A DNA stretch of 64,000 nucleotides, from assembly GCF_006542335.1 (NCBI RefSeq), contig NZ_CP032485.1:1312501-1376500 (forward strand), written 5' to 3'. This DNA comes from Neokomagataea tanensis (GTDB lineage: Bacteria > Pseudomonadota > Alphaproteobacteria > Acetobacterales > Acetobacteraceae). Positions 53,295-62,606 of the stretch are shown in pieces. Each line of letters starts with the position of its first letter. Positions within the stretch are counted from its first letter, which is position 1. Under the pieces are notes generated by a model. The model did not search any database, was not told where the DNA came from, and saw only the letters and a list, made by a program, of their open reading frames with translations. Both the position numbers and the translations under genes were made by a program.

Positions 53295-53327
53295 AAAAGG
53301 GCGGCTCAACCTTGAGCCGCCCTTTTT
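53295..53327 (+). terminator. Terminator of the aldose epimerase gene
   Basis: GGGCGGCTCAA (53299-53309) and TTGAGCCGCCC (53312-53322) are complementary, followed by TTTTT. It is also suitable for the converging gene on the other strand. Confidence 0.9.
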
Positions 53328-53344
53328 AAATTGCGGGCCTTATA

Positions 53345-53770
53345 TTAGCCAATACGGCGGCCTTCATGCACGCCGTAGAAAATGAAGTGCAAGAAGAGAT
53401 CACCCTCATAGGCAGCTAAGTCGGGGTTTGCTGCGCGATAAGTATGAGGGTTGAAGAAACGATTGGGAGCGCGCATTTCGCGGAAGCCAATTTCTCGGTA
53501 GTGCGTCGCTGCATCTATGCCTGCGGCTGCAACGTCAGGGTACTCGCGCTCGTACCATGAGCGGTCAAAGATGCACGCCATGTCCTGTATGCACAGGCTA
53601 GGCTCGTTTGCAGGCGGTTCTGCTTGCGGCAAAGACGTGTCTTCGGGGGGCTCTGCAACTAGCGCATCGGTTTGAGTATCGTCAGGCATAGTTTGGCTAA
53701 TCTCCGGTTTTTTCTTCGGGGCGCGTTTGCTTGGACGAGTGGATAACTTCTTGGCAGAGCTTTGTGTCAT
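53345..53770 (-). CDS. Small protein with YPDV/NPDL repeat motifs
   Basis: A 141-residue protein. The first 65 residues are disordered: a Lys/Arg-rich N-terminus (KKLSTRPSKRAPKKK) followed by an acidic Pro/Glu stretch. The rest carries two related units, FDRSWYEREYPDVAAAGIDA and FFNPHTYRAANPDLAAYEGD, each with an aromatic, then Y-P-D-V or N-P-D-L, then a G-x-x-E/G-R end. This motif is known as an accessory segment of large glycosyl- and sulfotransferases; here it stands alone. No signal peptide. Function unknown. Confidence 0.78.
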   Translation of the reverse strand: MTQSSAKKLSTRPSKRAPKKKPEISQTMPDDTQTDALVAEPPEDTSLPQAEPPANEPSLCIQDMACIFDRSWYEREYPDVAAAGIDAATHYREIGFREMRAPNRFFNPHTYRAANPDLAAYEGDLFLHFIFYGVHEGRRIG

Positions 53771-53894
53771 ACTCTCTCTAATTTTTGTCTGTTAGAAAGA
53801 TCAGTTTGGAACGTATAAAAGTCTTTCGTCTTGTCTTGCGGAAACTATGGCTTATTATTTGATAATTAGGCAATCATTTGTTTCATTCGAATTA

Positions 53895-54656
53895 TTAAAT
53901 AATTTCGTTCTTGTCGTTATTATGTCGGATAATACGTGCAGGGTTTCCAACGGCAGTTGAACCTGCGGGAATATTTTCCAACACAACAGATGCTGCGCCA
54001 ATGCGCGCGTGTTCACCAATAGTGATGCGGCCTAAAATTTTTGCGCCTGCGCCGATCATTGCGCCTTGGCGCACAATAGGATGACGGTCGCCGCTGAGCT
54101 TTCCTGTCCCACCTAAAGTAACGCTTTGAAATAGCGCGACATCGTCTTCAATAATGCAGGTTTCACCAATCACAATACCAGTACCGTGATCGAAGCTTAC
54201 ACGCTGCCCAATACGCGCTGCGGGGTGAATATCAATGGCAAAAAGCTCGTTGCAGCGGCTTTGGATATGATAGGCGAGATGCTTTCGGTCTTGGTGCCAT
54301 AGAGAGTTAGCAACCCGGTATGCTTGCAGCGCCTGCCACCCTTTGAAAAACAGGAAAGGGGTAACAAGGTCGGTACATGCCGGGTCACGCTCCTGAATGG
54401 CAAGAATATCTGCGGCAGCTTCATGCGGTATTGCAGGGTTGTCGGCAAAAATAGCTGTGACTAGGCGGGTCAGGGTTGTCGCGGGGATAGAGCGATCGGC
54501 AAGCTTAGTGCCTATCAAGGACGCTAAAGCCGAAGGGAAGCTCGCGTGGTCGCCAATATTTGTGGCGTATACGTCTTGGATAAGAGGGTCGTTGCAGCTG
54601 CAAGCCTGGGTCTGCATTGTTAGCCATAACGCGGTAAGATCGGGTCGTAGTGTCAT
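53895..54656 (-). CDS. cysE: Serine O-acetyltransferase CysE
   Basis: Acetylates L-serine, the first step of cysteine synthesis. 253 residues: a helical N-terminal half (about 1-140) and a left-handed beta-helix of hexapeptide repeats (about 145-245, IHPAARIGQRVSFDHGTGIV, GETCIIEDDVALFQSVTLGG, KILGRITIGEHARIGA). The active-site DHGTG and the H-P-x-x-R pair are present. It overlaps the upstream monooxygenase gene by four bases. Confidence 0.94.
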   Translation of the reverse strand: MTLRPDLTALWLTMQTQACSCNDPLIQDVYATNIGDHASFPSALASLIGTKLADRSIPATTLTRLVTAIFADNPAIPHEAAADILAIQERDPACTDLVTPFLFFKGWQALQAYRVANSLWHQDRKHLAYHIQSRCNELFAIDIHPAARIGQRVSFDHGTGIVIGETCIIEDDVALFQSVTLGGTGKLSGDRHPIVRQGAMIGAGAKILGRITIGEHARIGAASVVLENIPAGSTAVGNPARIIRHNNDKNEII

Positions 54657-55861
54657 AGTCCCATTGCTCGGCGGACGAAGGCTTTACGTAAAGCGGGAAG
54701 GCGGTGGACGCCTGAAATGCCAATATCTCTTATGCGGCGCAGTAAAGGGTTATCATTGCTGAAGAGCCTTTCCAAAACGTCAGTTGCGGCGAACATGGCC
54801 ATGTTCGCGGGGCGTGTTCTGCGCTGATAGAGTTGCAGCAAGGAGGCTGCGCCGAGGTCCTGCGCGTTTTGGTGAGCACTTATGAGGATATCGGACAGAG
54901 CGATGACGTCTTTGAAGCCGATATTGAGCCCCTGACCAGCAATTGGGTGGATACCATGTGCGGCATCCCCGACCAGAGCGAGACGGTGGGAGATATAAGT
55001 TTGCGCATATTGAGCGCTGAGCGGGTAAAGCCAGCGGCGGCCAATCGGGGTTATTTCTCCTAAGTCCTCATCTCCCATTCGCGCTTTGATTTCCCGAGCG
55101 AAAACATCGTCAGGAAAGGCGTGGGAGCGTTGCGCGCGGCCTTCTCCTTCGGCCCAGACAATGGCTGAGCGGTTTGGATGTTCGGCCGTGCCGGGCATAG
55201 GCAGACGTGCAAAGGGCCCTTGAGGAAGGAAATGCTCTAAAGCGACCCCGTTATGGGGGCGTTCATGGGCAATGGTCGCGACAATACCGTATTGATGGTA
55301 AGGAATTTTGGTAATTCCGATGCGGGCCTGTTCTCGGAGTGGCGAGCGGCGCCCTTCAGCCGCGACGATAAGTTTAGCTGAAGCCTTCGTGCCGGAAGCG
55401 AGGTGAATTTCGACATGATCATCGGCAAAAACGAAGCGACCCGTATTGGGAGCTTCCACGGTAATGTTTTCTGCGGTGAGAAGAGTGTGATTCAGCGCGA
55501 GGCGTAGGTCACGTGCTTCGGCCATCCAGCCAAAGGGTTGGCCCGAGGGGGCATCATCAATACCGAAATGCAGGAAAAGGGGGGATGCTTTTTCGTATGG
55601 GCGTCCGTCGGAAACGCGGATCCCTCGGATGGGTTGAGAGGTGCCCGGTAAATTAGCCCAGACGCCGGCCTCTTCCAAAAGGCGGCGTGGGCCTTCGGCA
55701 ATGGCGTAGGCGCGCCCGTCGAGGGACGGATCTTCGAGGCCAGGCAGGGCCGCGCGGTCAATTAATAAAACGCGCAATCCTGCGGCAGAAAGGCGACAGG
55801 CAAGAGTAGCGCCTACGGGGCCAGCCCCATTGATGCAAACGTCATAGCGTGTGTTCGCCAT
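54653..55861 (-). CDS. UbiH/COQ6 family FAD-dependent hydroxylase
   Basis: Flavin monooxygenase of 402 residues likely hydroxylating the ubiquinone ring precursor at the inner membrane. The dinucleotide-binding GAGPVGATLACRLSAAGLRV is near the N-terminus, the class DG-type segment LDGRAYAIAEG at about 48-58 and the second FAD motif LVGDAAHGIHPIAGQGLNIG at about 287-306. ATG 55861 is chosen over the upstream ATG at 55891 on the basis of GAGGGA and family start. Which ubi step it serves (UbiH, UbiF or UbiI type) is not clear. Confidence 0.88.
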   Translation of the reverse strand: MANTRYDVCINGAGPVGATLACRLSAAGLRVLLIDRAALPGLEDPSLDGRAYAIAEGPRRLLEEAGVWANLPGTSQPIRGIRVSDGRPYEKASPLFLHFGIDDAPSGQPFGWMAEARDLRLALNHTLLTAENITVEAPNTGRFVFADDHVEIHLASGTKASAKLIVAAEGRRSPLREQARIGITKIPYHQYGIVATIAHERPHNGVALEHFLPQGPFARLPMPGTAEHPNRSAIVWAEGEGRAQRSHAFPDDVFAREIKARMGDEDLGEITPIGRRWLYPLSAQYAQTYISHRLALVGDAAHGIHPIAGQGLNIGFKDVIALSDILISAHQNAQDLGAASLLQLYQRRTRPANMAMFAATDVLERLFSNDNPLLRRIRDIGISGVHRLPALRKAFVRRAMGL

Positions 55862-56488
<627 letters not shown>

Positions 56489-56568
56489 AAGGCAGAAAAC
56501 AGCCTTTTATCGGGAACAATTTCATGCGTAGAGTGCTTGTGGCCTTTGACGGAAAAGGAAAGTCCACC

Positions 56569-57099
56569 ATGACGCTTTATCGTATGATGTCTCGTTTTGC
56601 GCTTGTTGCGCTGCCTGCTGCGGTTATGTCTGCTGGTGTGGCCTCTGCCGCATCAGCGGGCGGTTTGAGCGGAAGTGAATGCCATTCGGCTTTTCAATCA
56701 GCCAAAACCAGCGGAACGCTCCAAGGACAAAATTATTTAGCTTTTAAAGCGTCGCATTGCGCGGCGGGTGCAGCTCCGGCTGCTACAAGCCAACCGGCGG
56801 CGTCAGCGCCTGAAGCGCCCGCAGAGACAAAAACGTCTGCGGCTCAGCCTTCCTCAAGCAGCGCCGCAAGCTCCAAGCCAGCCAAGCAGACAAGTAGTGT
56901 CGTGCAAACAGGTGGCAATGCGGTTTTCCCGAATGCGATTGCACCGCAATTTGCAAAGCTTTCAGCGGGTAAAGCACGTTTGAAGACCTGCGCCGCGCAA
57001 TATCAGGCAAATAAAGCCAATGGCGGTAATGCTGGCATGACGTGGATTTCAAAGGGCGGCGGGTACTGGTCCGCTTGTAACGCACATCTGAAGGGCTGA
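56569..57099 (+). CDS. Small exported protein with paired cysteines, unknown
   Basis: A 176-residue protein with signal peptide MSRFALVALPAAVMSAGVASAASA. The mature part has two Cys-containing ends: ECHSAFQSAKTSGTLQGQNY...SHC at the N-terminus and KTCAAQYQANKANGG...YWSACNAHL at the C-terminus, joined by a long Ala/Ser/Pro/Gln-rich linker. Both ends follow C-x(20+)-C spacing, suggesting two disulfide-closed mini-domains. Start ATG 56569 has AAGGAAAG upstream. No family is named with confidence. It follows glnB by 80 bases on the same strand. Confidence 0.72.
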   Translation: MTLYRMMSRFALVALPAAVMSAGVASAASAGGLSGSECHSAFQSAKTSGTLQGQNYLAFKASHCAAGAAPAATSQPAASAPEAPAETKTSAAQPSSSSAASSKPAKQTSSVVQTGGNAVFPNAIAPQFAKLSAGKARLKTCAAQYQANKANGGNAGMTWISKGGGYWSACNAHLKG

Positions 57100-57151
57100 A
57101 CTGGACCTGCTAGCAGGTGTGATTTCGGCTATATGTCTTTGACATAATGCA

Positions 57152-57193
57152 GCGCCTCCCCCCTCAATTCAGCAACGAGGAGGGAGGCGTTTT
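57152..57193. terminator. Hairpin between convergent genes (small exported protein / heme monooxygenase)
   Basis: CGCCTCCC (57153-57160) pairs with GGGAGGCG (57182-57189), followed by TTTT. The 21-base loop is long, but the arms are perfect. It sits between the stops at 57099 and 57203. Confidence 0.6.
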
Positions 57194-57202
57194 GGTATGG
57201 GT

Positions 57203-57517
57203 TTACAGGGTTACGTTCTGTAGAACCTGGAAGCCTTCAAACGTTGGGCCGCCGATTGTTAGCTTCTTGCCTTCACCAGCAGAAGCATGTGCCTGGCGGA
57301 ACTGGTCAGAGCGTGTCCACGCCATGAAAGCGTCATAGGATTCCCAGACAGTGTGGGAAACGTAGAGGTTGAACTCTTCGTTCTTTGGGCCTTCCAGAAA
57401 CTGGAATGACACGAAGCCGGGGACGGTCTTGAGCAGAACTTCGCGGTCCAGCCAGCGGCTTTTAAAAGCTTCCACGCAATCAGGGGCGACTTTGAAGCGG
57501 TTCATTGCGATGTACAT
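57203..57517 (-). CDS. IsdG/HmoA-like heme-degrading monooxygenase
   Basis: A 104-residue ABM-fold protein: MYIAMNRFKVAPDCVEAFKS, TVPGFVSFQFLEGP, FNLYVSHTVWESYDAFMAWT and RQAHASAG. The N (in MNRF), W (in HTVWES) and H (in QAHASAG) residues occupy places matching the N/W/H catalytic triad of IsdG-type heme oxygenases. Its start overlaps the end of hmuV, which supports a role in heme breakdown (HmuQ/BhuQ-like) rather than polyketide oxidation. Confidence 0.85.
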   Translation of the reverse strand: MYIAMNRFKVAPDCVEAFKSRWLDREVLLKTVPGFVSFQFLEGPKNEEFNLYVSHTVWESYDAFMAWTRSDQFRQAHASAGEGKKLTIGGPTFEGFQVLQNVTL

Positions 57518-58332
57518 GGTGGTTTTTCTCCGATGTGAGGTGCTGTGAAGTGCACGTCGTGTGGGATGATAAAGGGTCGCTGCGTTGCGGTGTGAGTGCG
57601 GACCCTCGGTGATTTGAGGCCGAAAACGTCTTTGAGCATTTCAGGCGTTAAAACATGGCAGGCTGCTCCCTGTAGGTGGATACGGCCGGCGTTGAGTACA
57701 ATGATGTGATCGGAGCAAGCGGCTGCCCAGTTAAGATCGTGCAAGACGATCAAGCAGGTGCCTCCGCGTTTTGTGTGATCACGTGCCAATTCCAAAATCT
57801 GCTCTTGGCGTGCAGGGTCTTGCGCGGAAATTGGCTCATCTAAGAGCAAAAGGCCGGGTTGTCCGTGTTGGAGCCCAGCCTCCAGCTGAACGAGCACGCG
57901 TGCTAGGTGCGCGCGTTGTCGTTCTCCGCCGGATAAAGAGGTTATTTCACGCTGAGCGAAGGCTCCAAGGCCAACGCGCTGCAACTGTGCTGCAACGAGT
58001 GAGAGACGTCTCTGGCGCGGGAGATGGTGCACGCTCATTCCGGCAATGTCCTCAACGGTGAAGCGGACTTGCGCAGATGTTTCTTGGCTCAGCATTGCGC
58101 GGCGGAGCGCCAGACGCTCCGGGCTTAGTTGATCAATCGGAAGGCTATCGAGGGTTACAGCCCCAGCACTAGCGGGCAGGAGGCCACTCGCTACACGCAG
58201 CAATGTGCTTTTGCCAGCACCGTTGGGGCCAATGATTGTAACGATTTCGCCCGGATGTATTTCAAAAGAAACGTCGTCCAGCAGGGCAGTTCCGCGCGTG
58301 CTGTACGAGACGTTTTGGAGCTTGAGTGTCAT
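57502..58332 (-). CDS. hmuV: Heme ABC transporter ATPase HmuV
   Basis: ATPase of the heme importer, 276 residues. Walker A is IGPNGAGKSTLLR, the signature is LSGGERQRAHLARVL, Walker B is LLLDEPISAQDP and the H-loop is LIVLHDLNWA. The length and sequence fit FecE/BtuD-type ATPases; the neighbouring hmuT identifies the substrate as heme. ATG overlaps the hmuU stop by four bases. Confidence 0.92.
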   Translation of the reverse strand: MTLKLQNVSYSTRGTALLDDVSFEIHPGEIVTIIGPNGAGKSTLLRVASGLLPASAGAVTLDSLPIDQLSPERLALRRAMLSQETSAQVRFTVEDIAGMSVHHLPRQRRLSLVAAQLQRVGLGAFAQREITSLSGGERQRAHLARVLVQLEAGLQHGQPGLLLLDEPISAQDPARQEQILELARDHTKRGGTCLIVLHDLNWAAACSDHIIVLNAGRIHLQGAACHVLTPEMLKDVFGLKSPRVRTHTATQRPFIIPHDVHFTAPHIGEKPPCTSQ

Positions 58333-59315
58333 GGCGCGGCCTCAGACGGGCGCGACTTCGATAAGAGCCACGTAAAGACTGGTGCGCCAATCGCGGCCGT
58401 TACCACTCCGACAGGGACATCGGCTGGAATAGCGATTGTACGGGCAAACGTATCTGCCACTTGTAGGAAAATGGCCCCGAGGATCGCGCTGCCGGGCAAA
58501 ACGATTCTGTGGTCAGGCCCTGTTACCAAGCGGATAAGATGGGGGATGATAACGCCGATAAAACCAATAACGCCGACAAAAGAGACGACAGGCCCAACAG
58601 CTAAGGCCACGGCTAAGATGGCTATGCGTTTCGTGCGTTCTACGCGAAAGCCCATTAAGGCAGCGTCGGCCTCTCCCAGCAGCAGAGCATTAAGGGGGAG
58701 GCGTATGGTGGCAAACAGAATGCCTGCGACCACCAAAAAAGGAATCAAAATTTCAACACGGGTCCAATCGGCACCGGACAGGCTTCCCATTGTCCAAAAG
58801 GTCAAATCGCGCAGGGCAGTATCGTTTGCGCGGAAAACCAAAATACCGGTCATGGAACCTGCAAATGCCCCAAGAGCAATGCCCGCGAGAATAACCATGC
58901 TGGTCGATGTTTTGCCACCATGTGTCGCGAAGCGGTACAGGATCAGGGTGGCGCATAATCCACCTGCCATGCCGCCCATTGGTACAGCCCATGCAGCGAT
59001 GGCTGTTGAGCCTAAAACAATTGCCAGCGCTGCGCCGAGCGCAGCCCCTGAGGAGATGCCGATTAAGCCCGGATCAGCCAAGGGGTTGCGGAACAGCCCC
59101 TGCATGACGGCACCTGAAACAGCGAGTGCTGCACCGGTTAGTGTTGCAAGCACAATGCGCGGCGCGCGGATTTCGGTAAGGACAAGCCAACCTGTGCTGT
59201 CATGCGGCAGCCCGAAGCCCAATGCGCCCGTGCAAAGGGCCAAGCAACTTGAAAGAACAAGGAGTCCCGCCAAGACTAATCCCCACTGTCTGACGGAAAA
59301 AAGCATTGGTTTCAC
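58329..59315 (-). CDS. hmuU: Heme ABC transporter permease HmuU
   Basis: FecCD-type permease of 328 residues with about nine to ten membrane segments. Motifs are LTEIRAPRIVLATLTGAAL, SGAVMQGLFRNPLADPGLIG (typical of the family), ALLLGEADAALMGF and GFIGVIIPHLIRLVTGPDHR (coupling region). Starts at GTG 59315 overlapping the hmuT stop, or at ATG 59306. Confidence 0.94.
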   Translation of the reverse strand: MKPMLFSVRQWGLVLAGLLVLSSCLALCTGALGFGLPHDSTGWLVLTEIRAPRIVLATLTGAALAVSGAVMQGLFRNPLADPGLIGISSGAALGAALAIVLGSTAIAAWAVPMGGMAGGLCATLILYRFATHGGKTSTSMVILAGIALGAFAGSMTGILVFRANDTALRDLTFWTMGSLSGADWTRVEILIPFLVVAGILFATIRLPLNALLLGEADAALMGFRVERTKRIAILAVALAVGPVVSFVGVIGFIGVIIPHLIRLVTGPDHRIVLPGSAILGAIFLQVADTFARTIAIPADVPVGVVTAAIGAPVFTWLLSKSRPSEAAP

Positions 59316-60259
59316 TGAGGGGTAACGGTCGCAATTTGGTGCGCGAGATCAAGCGCAGCATCAGGCGTACGTGGGCCAAAACCGAGGAGGCGCTCGCCCT
59401 CCATAGCGATTATGGCTTTATGCTGACCGGCAGGCGTAAGGGAGAAGCCGGTATCTGCCAGCAACGCGGGACGTATGCTGTCAATATCTTGACCCATGGT
59501 CAAAATGATATCGGGTTGCAAACCAATCAGGGCTTCATCATCGACGACTTTATAGCCGTGCATTGAGGCCCCAGCATTGACGGCTCCGGCCAAGCGGATG
59601 ACCGCGTCAGCGGCTGTTCCACTTCCGGCGACCATAGGGTGGCCGTTCGTCATACGCATGACGAAGAGTACTCGTCTGTTGATGGGGTGTGCCTCACGCC
59701 AGATTGCGAGTTCACGGAATTGGTTTTGTATTTCTGCCGAGAGTGCATCGCCCTCTTTTTCTGCGCCGATGAGTTTTGCCAAAAAGCGCGTGCGCCCGAT
59801 GATGGCTTCGGGAGAGGGGGTCGCGTCAACGAATACGATGGGTATGCGCGATGCAATAAGTTGCGACATGGCAGCAGCCGGGCCTGCATCGTTCATTGCC
59901 AAGATCAGATCTGGTTGAAGGGCTATGACACCCTCTGCGGAGATCATCCGCATGTAGCCCATGTTCTTCTTGTCGTGCAGGGCTTCGGCGGGACGGGTGG
60001 ATGTACTGTCGACGGCGATGATTCTGTCTGCGGCACCTAGTGCGTACAGGGTCTCAGTAATCGTGCCGCCAATGCAGGCGATTCTTTGGGCTTTGATGGC
60101 TGGGACGGCGCGGTTGCGCGCATCTGTCAGCGAGGATGTGCTTTCGCCAGCCATGTGGCTGCCCGACGCGTGGGCTGAACGCGTTGCCGCAAACGTACCA
60201 AAAGCCGCGCCAAGAAGGGTCAGAGCTGCTTCTCTGCGGGAAATTGTATGTGAAGGCAT
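59312..60259 (-). CDS. hmuT: Periplasmic hemin-binding protein HmuT
   Basis: Class III substrate-binding protein, 315 residues. The leader TISRREAALTLLGAAFGTFA has an RR pair, so Tat export is possible. Heme-specific motifs are LGAADRIIAVDSTSTRPAE, MGYMRMISAEGVIALQPDL, SGTAADAVIRLAGAVNA and GYKVVDDEALIGLQPDI, as in the HmuT/ShuT group. ATG 60259 has AAGGA eight bases upstream. It is first in the leftward operon hmuT-hmuU-hmuV-monooxygenase and shares a Fur box with the receptor. Confidence 0.94.
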   Translation of the reverse strand: MPSHTISRREAALTLLGAAFGTFAATRSAHASGSHMAGESTSSLTDARNRAVPAIKAQRIACIGGTITETLYALGAADRIIAVDSTSTRPAEALHDKKNMGYMRMISAEGVIALQPDLILAMNDAGPAAAMSQLIASRIPIVFVDATPSPEAIIGRTRFLAKLIGAEKEGDALSAEIQNQFRELAIWREAHPINRRVLFVMRMTNGHPMVAGSGTAADAVIRLAGAVNAGASMHGYKVVDDEALIGLQPDIILTMGQDIDSIRPALLADTGFSLTPAGQHKAIIAMEGERLLGFGPRTPDAALDLAHQIATVTPQ

Positions 60260-60298
60260 GGGTCATCCTTTTCAGAGCCATCTGAGGATGGCTGATTA

Positions 60299-60317
60299 AA
60301 TGAGAATAATTATCATT
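60299..60317. promoter_or_regulatory. Fur box between hmuT and the heme receptor
   Basis: AATGAGAATAATTATCATT has inverted AATGA/TCATT ends and the GATAAT-like core of the 19-base Fur consensus. It lies 40 bases from the hmuT start and 67 bases before the receptor start, so it can control both directions by iron. Confidence 0.75.
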
Positions 60318-60383
60318 GCAAGTGCAACTTGTTCGCATTAAGTGGACGAATCATTGATATCTGCTGTCTGGGAATTAACCATT

Positions 60384-62504
60384 ATGCCCCGCGTGAACCG
60401 CGTCCTTGGGTGTGCTGCTGCCGCCTTTGCTCTTTCCGCCTCCTCAGCTTTGGCATCGTCTTTAACGACTGATGCTACGTCATCCGTAAAACACGATACT
60501 GCTGTGAGCTTGGGTAAAGTCACGGTGCATGCTCAGGCTGTTGCGCCTGTTGTTCCGCAATCGACGTACCATCAATCCCGCAGTGATCTTCATCGCGTCC
60601 AACCGACCGAGCCTTACGAGATTTTGACGGGTGTGCCGGGCGTTTACTTCCAAAATGACGGGACACCTGCACTGGCGATTTCCATGCGTGGCATGCAGGA
60701 TTTTGGCCGGGTAAACGTCATGATCGACGGTGCGCGCCAAAATTTCCAAGAGAGTGGCCACGGCGCGGATGGCAGTGTTTATGTTGATCCCGCTTTGCTG
60801 GCTGGGATGGATGTGCAGCGCGGAACGGTTGCGACGGCCGATGGTGCCGGTGCAATCGCTGGTGTGATGAACCTGCATACTCTGGACGTAAACGACATTG
60901 TTGAGGCTGGTAAACGTTACGGCGTGCAAGCGCGCGTTTTAGGCGGCACCAATAATTACGACGGTTCAGGCATGGTTGGTGCAGGAGCGCGGGTGAATGA
61001 TTGGCTCGCAGTTGCTGCCGCGTTCTCCATGCGTAGCTCAGGCGATTATGAAGACGGTAACGGCAACCGCGTTGCGCGCACGTTCCAGCGCCTGCAATCT
61101 GGCCTGTTCAAAGTTGATATTACACCGGGTATTGATCAGACCCTAAAGCTCGGAACGGTTATTTATCACAACCAATTTGGTGTTGGTGCAAGCAGCGTTG
61201 CAACGGCCAATGCTGTGCAAAATAACACAGGGAACATTGAGTACCGTTTTACGCCGCATGATAACCCCCTGATTGCTCTGCATGTTAAGGGTTATGTCGT
61301 TAGCACCGGAATGGACAATTACACGCCATCCTTCCGTGCCTTGACGGTCGCAGCTGCGAACCTGACGAAGTATAATCTGACGACATTGGGTTTTGAGGCG
61401 GATAATACCTCGCTGCTGCGCGCCGGGCCAGTAAATATCGCGCTGAACTACGGCGGTGAGTACTACCACGACCGTGTAAAAACCAGAGATCAAACCGGTT
61501 ATACAGGTGCGACGCCAAGTGGTGGACGTGGTGTAGGCTCGGCATTTACGCAAGCAACATTTGGCTGGAAGATTGTCCAACTAACGGGTGCGTTGCGCTA
61601 TGATGCTTACCGCTTGTCGGGCGGTGGAGTAAACGAAGCGTCAGCGTTTACGGGCGTGCCGGTTGGCAGCTTCTACTTCAAGAAGCGCGCGGATGCTGTA
61701 AACCCGAAGGTTACGCTTGCCGTAAATCCGCTTAAAGGCCTGCAGGTATACGCAAATTATGGTTTGGGTTTCCGCCCGCCAGCTACGACCGAGACGCTTT
61801 ATGCGGGCTCCCATCCCGGGCTTGGTTTCTTGAAGTTTGTACCTAACCCCAATCTGAACCCTGAGCGGACATATGGTTGGGAAGTCGGCAGCAAGCTGCA
61901 TTACGCAGATGTCTTGATAAACCACGACACGTTGAACGTGACGGCTGATTACTTCAATACGCGTATCAAGGACTACATTGCTCAGACGTTGGTAATCGGC
62001 GCGCCTATTGGCCGCTCTTACATCCCGACCTATGGTTATTTCTTCAAAAACCTGAGCGGCAACACGTATACGAGCGGCTTTGAGAGTTCTGTGAAGTATG
62101 ACACGGATCGTTTCTTTACGTCTTTGTCCTATACGAACACCACCACAAAGCTGCCTTCTGCGGATTACACAGGGTACAGCCAAATGGTTACAACGCCGCC
62201 GCGCTCAGTGCTGAATGGAACGATGGGGCTGCACTTCTGGGATAAGAAGGTTACCATTGGTGCGCGTATTCGTGCTGCGTCTCAGACGTCAGGTCAGCCA
62301 AATACGACGACCAAGATTGCGACGATGCGCTCTGGCTATGTTGTGTTTGACGCATTTGGTGACTGGCAGATCACGAAGATGGTTGACATGTCTTTGAGTG
62401 CGAGCAACATCACGAATCGTCAGTATTACTCAAGCGCATTGGCTGCTGTGCCGAACCAAGGCTTGACGGTTATTGGCGGCTTGAATTTTGCTTTGTCGCG
62501 CTAA
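60384..62504 (+). CDS. TonB-dependent heme/hemoglobin receptor
   Basis: Outer-membrane heme importer, about 706 residues. The signal peptide is AAAAFALSASSALAS. Plug motifs are QPTEPYEILTGVPGVYFQND-like, DFGRVNVMIDGARQNFQES and DVQRGTVATADGAGAIAGVM, characteristic of HmuR/BhuR/TdhA receptors. The barrel contains YGLGFRPPATTETLYAG and NPNLNPERTYGWEVGSKL, the heme-receptor FRAP/NPNL-type region, and ends in GLNFALSR, without a terminal aromatic residue. ATG 60384 gives the signal peptide. Divergent from hmuT. Confidence 0.92.
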   Translation: MPRVNRVLGCAAAAFALSASSALASSLTTDATSSVKHDTAVSLGKVTVHAQAVAPVVPQSTYHQSRSDLHRVQPTEPYEILTGVPGVYFQNDGTPALAISMRGMQDFGRVNVMIDGARQNFQESGHGADGSVYVDPALLAGMDVQRGTVATADGAGAIAGVMNLHTLDVNDIVEAGKRYGVQARVLGGTNNYDGSGMVGAGARVNDWLAVAAAFSMRSSGDYEDGNGNRVARTFQRLQSGLFKVDITPGIDQTLKLGTVIYHNQFGVGASSVATANAVQNNTGNIEYRFTPHDNPLIALHVKGYVVSTGMDNYTPSFRALTVAAANLTKYNLTTLGFEADNTSLLRAGPVNIALNYGGEYYHDRVKTRDQTGYTGATPSGGRGVGSAFTQATFGWKIVQLTGALRYDAYRLSGGGVNEASAFTGVPVGSFYFKKRADAVNPKVTLAVNPLKGLQVYANYGLGFRPPATTETLYAGSHPGLGFLKFVPNPNLNPERTYGWEVGSKLHYADVLINHDTLNVTADYFNTRIKDYIAQTLVIGAPIGRSYIPTYGYFFKNLSGNTYTSGFESSVKYDTDRFFTSLSYTNTTTKLPSADYTGYSQMVTTPPRSVLNGTMGLHFWDKKVTIGARIRAASQTSGQPNTTTKIATMRSGYVVFDAFGDWQITKMVDMSLSASNITNRQYYSSALAAVPNQGLTVIGGLNFALSR

Positions 62505-62562
62505 TCGTATTTTCAAGGTGCCTCCTTCTACGATGTGAGAAAGAGGCATAGTTACTGTTTGG

Positions 62563-62597
62563 AGCAGTTCATCAGAGTTCTGGTGAACTGCTTTTTT
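62563..62597 (+). terminator. Terminator of the heme receptor gene
   Basis: AGCAGTTCA (62563-62571) and TGAACTGCT (62584-62592) are perfectly paired around a 12-base loop and followed by T6. It also faces the xerC stop. Confidence 0.85.
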
Positions 62598-62606
62598 GTT
62601 TCAGGC

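Noticed and set aside
58129..59325. 398-codon open frame on the plus strand
   Set aside because: It lies wholly antisense to hmuV and hmuU, whose motifs are unmistakable. The translation is Arg/Pro/Ala-rich without domains, a typical shadow.
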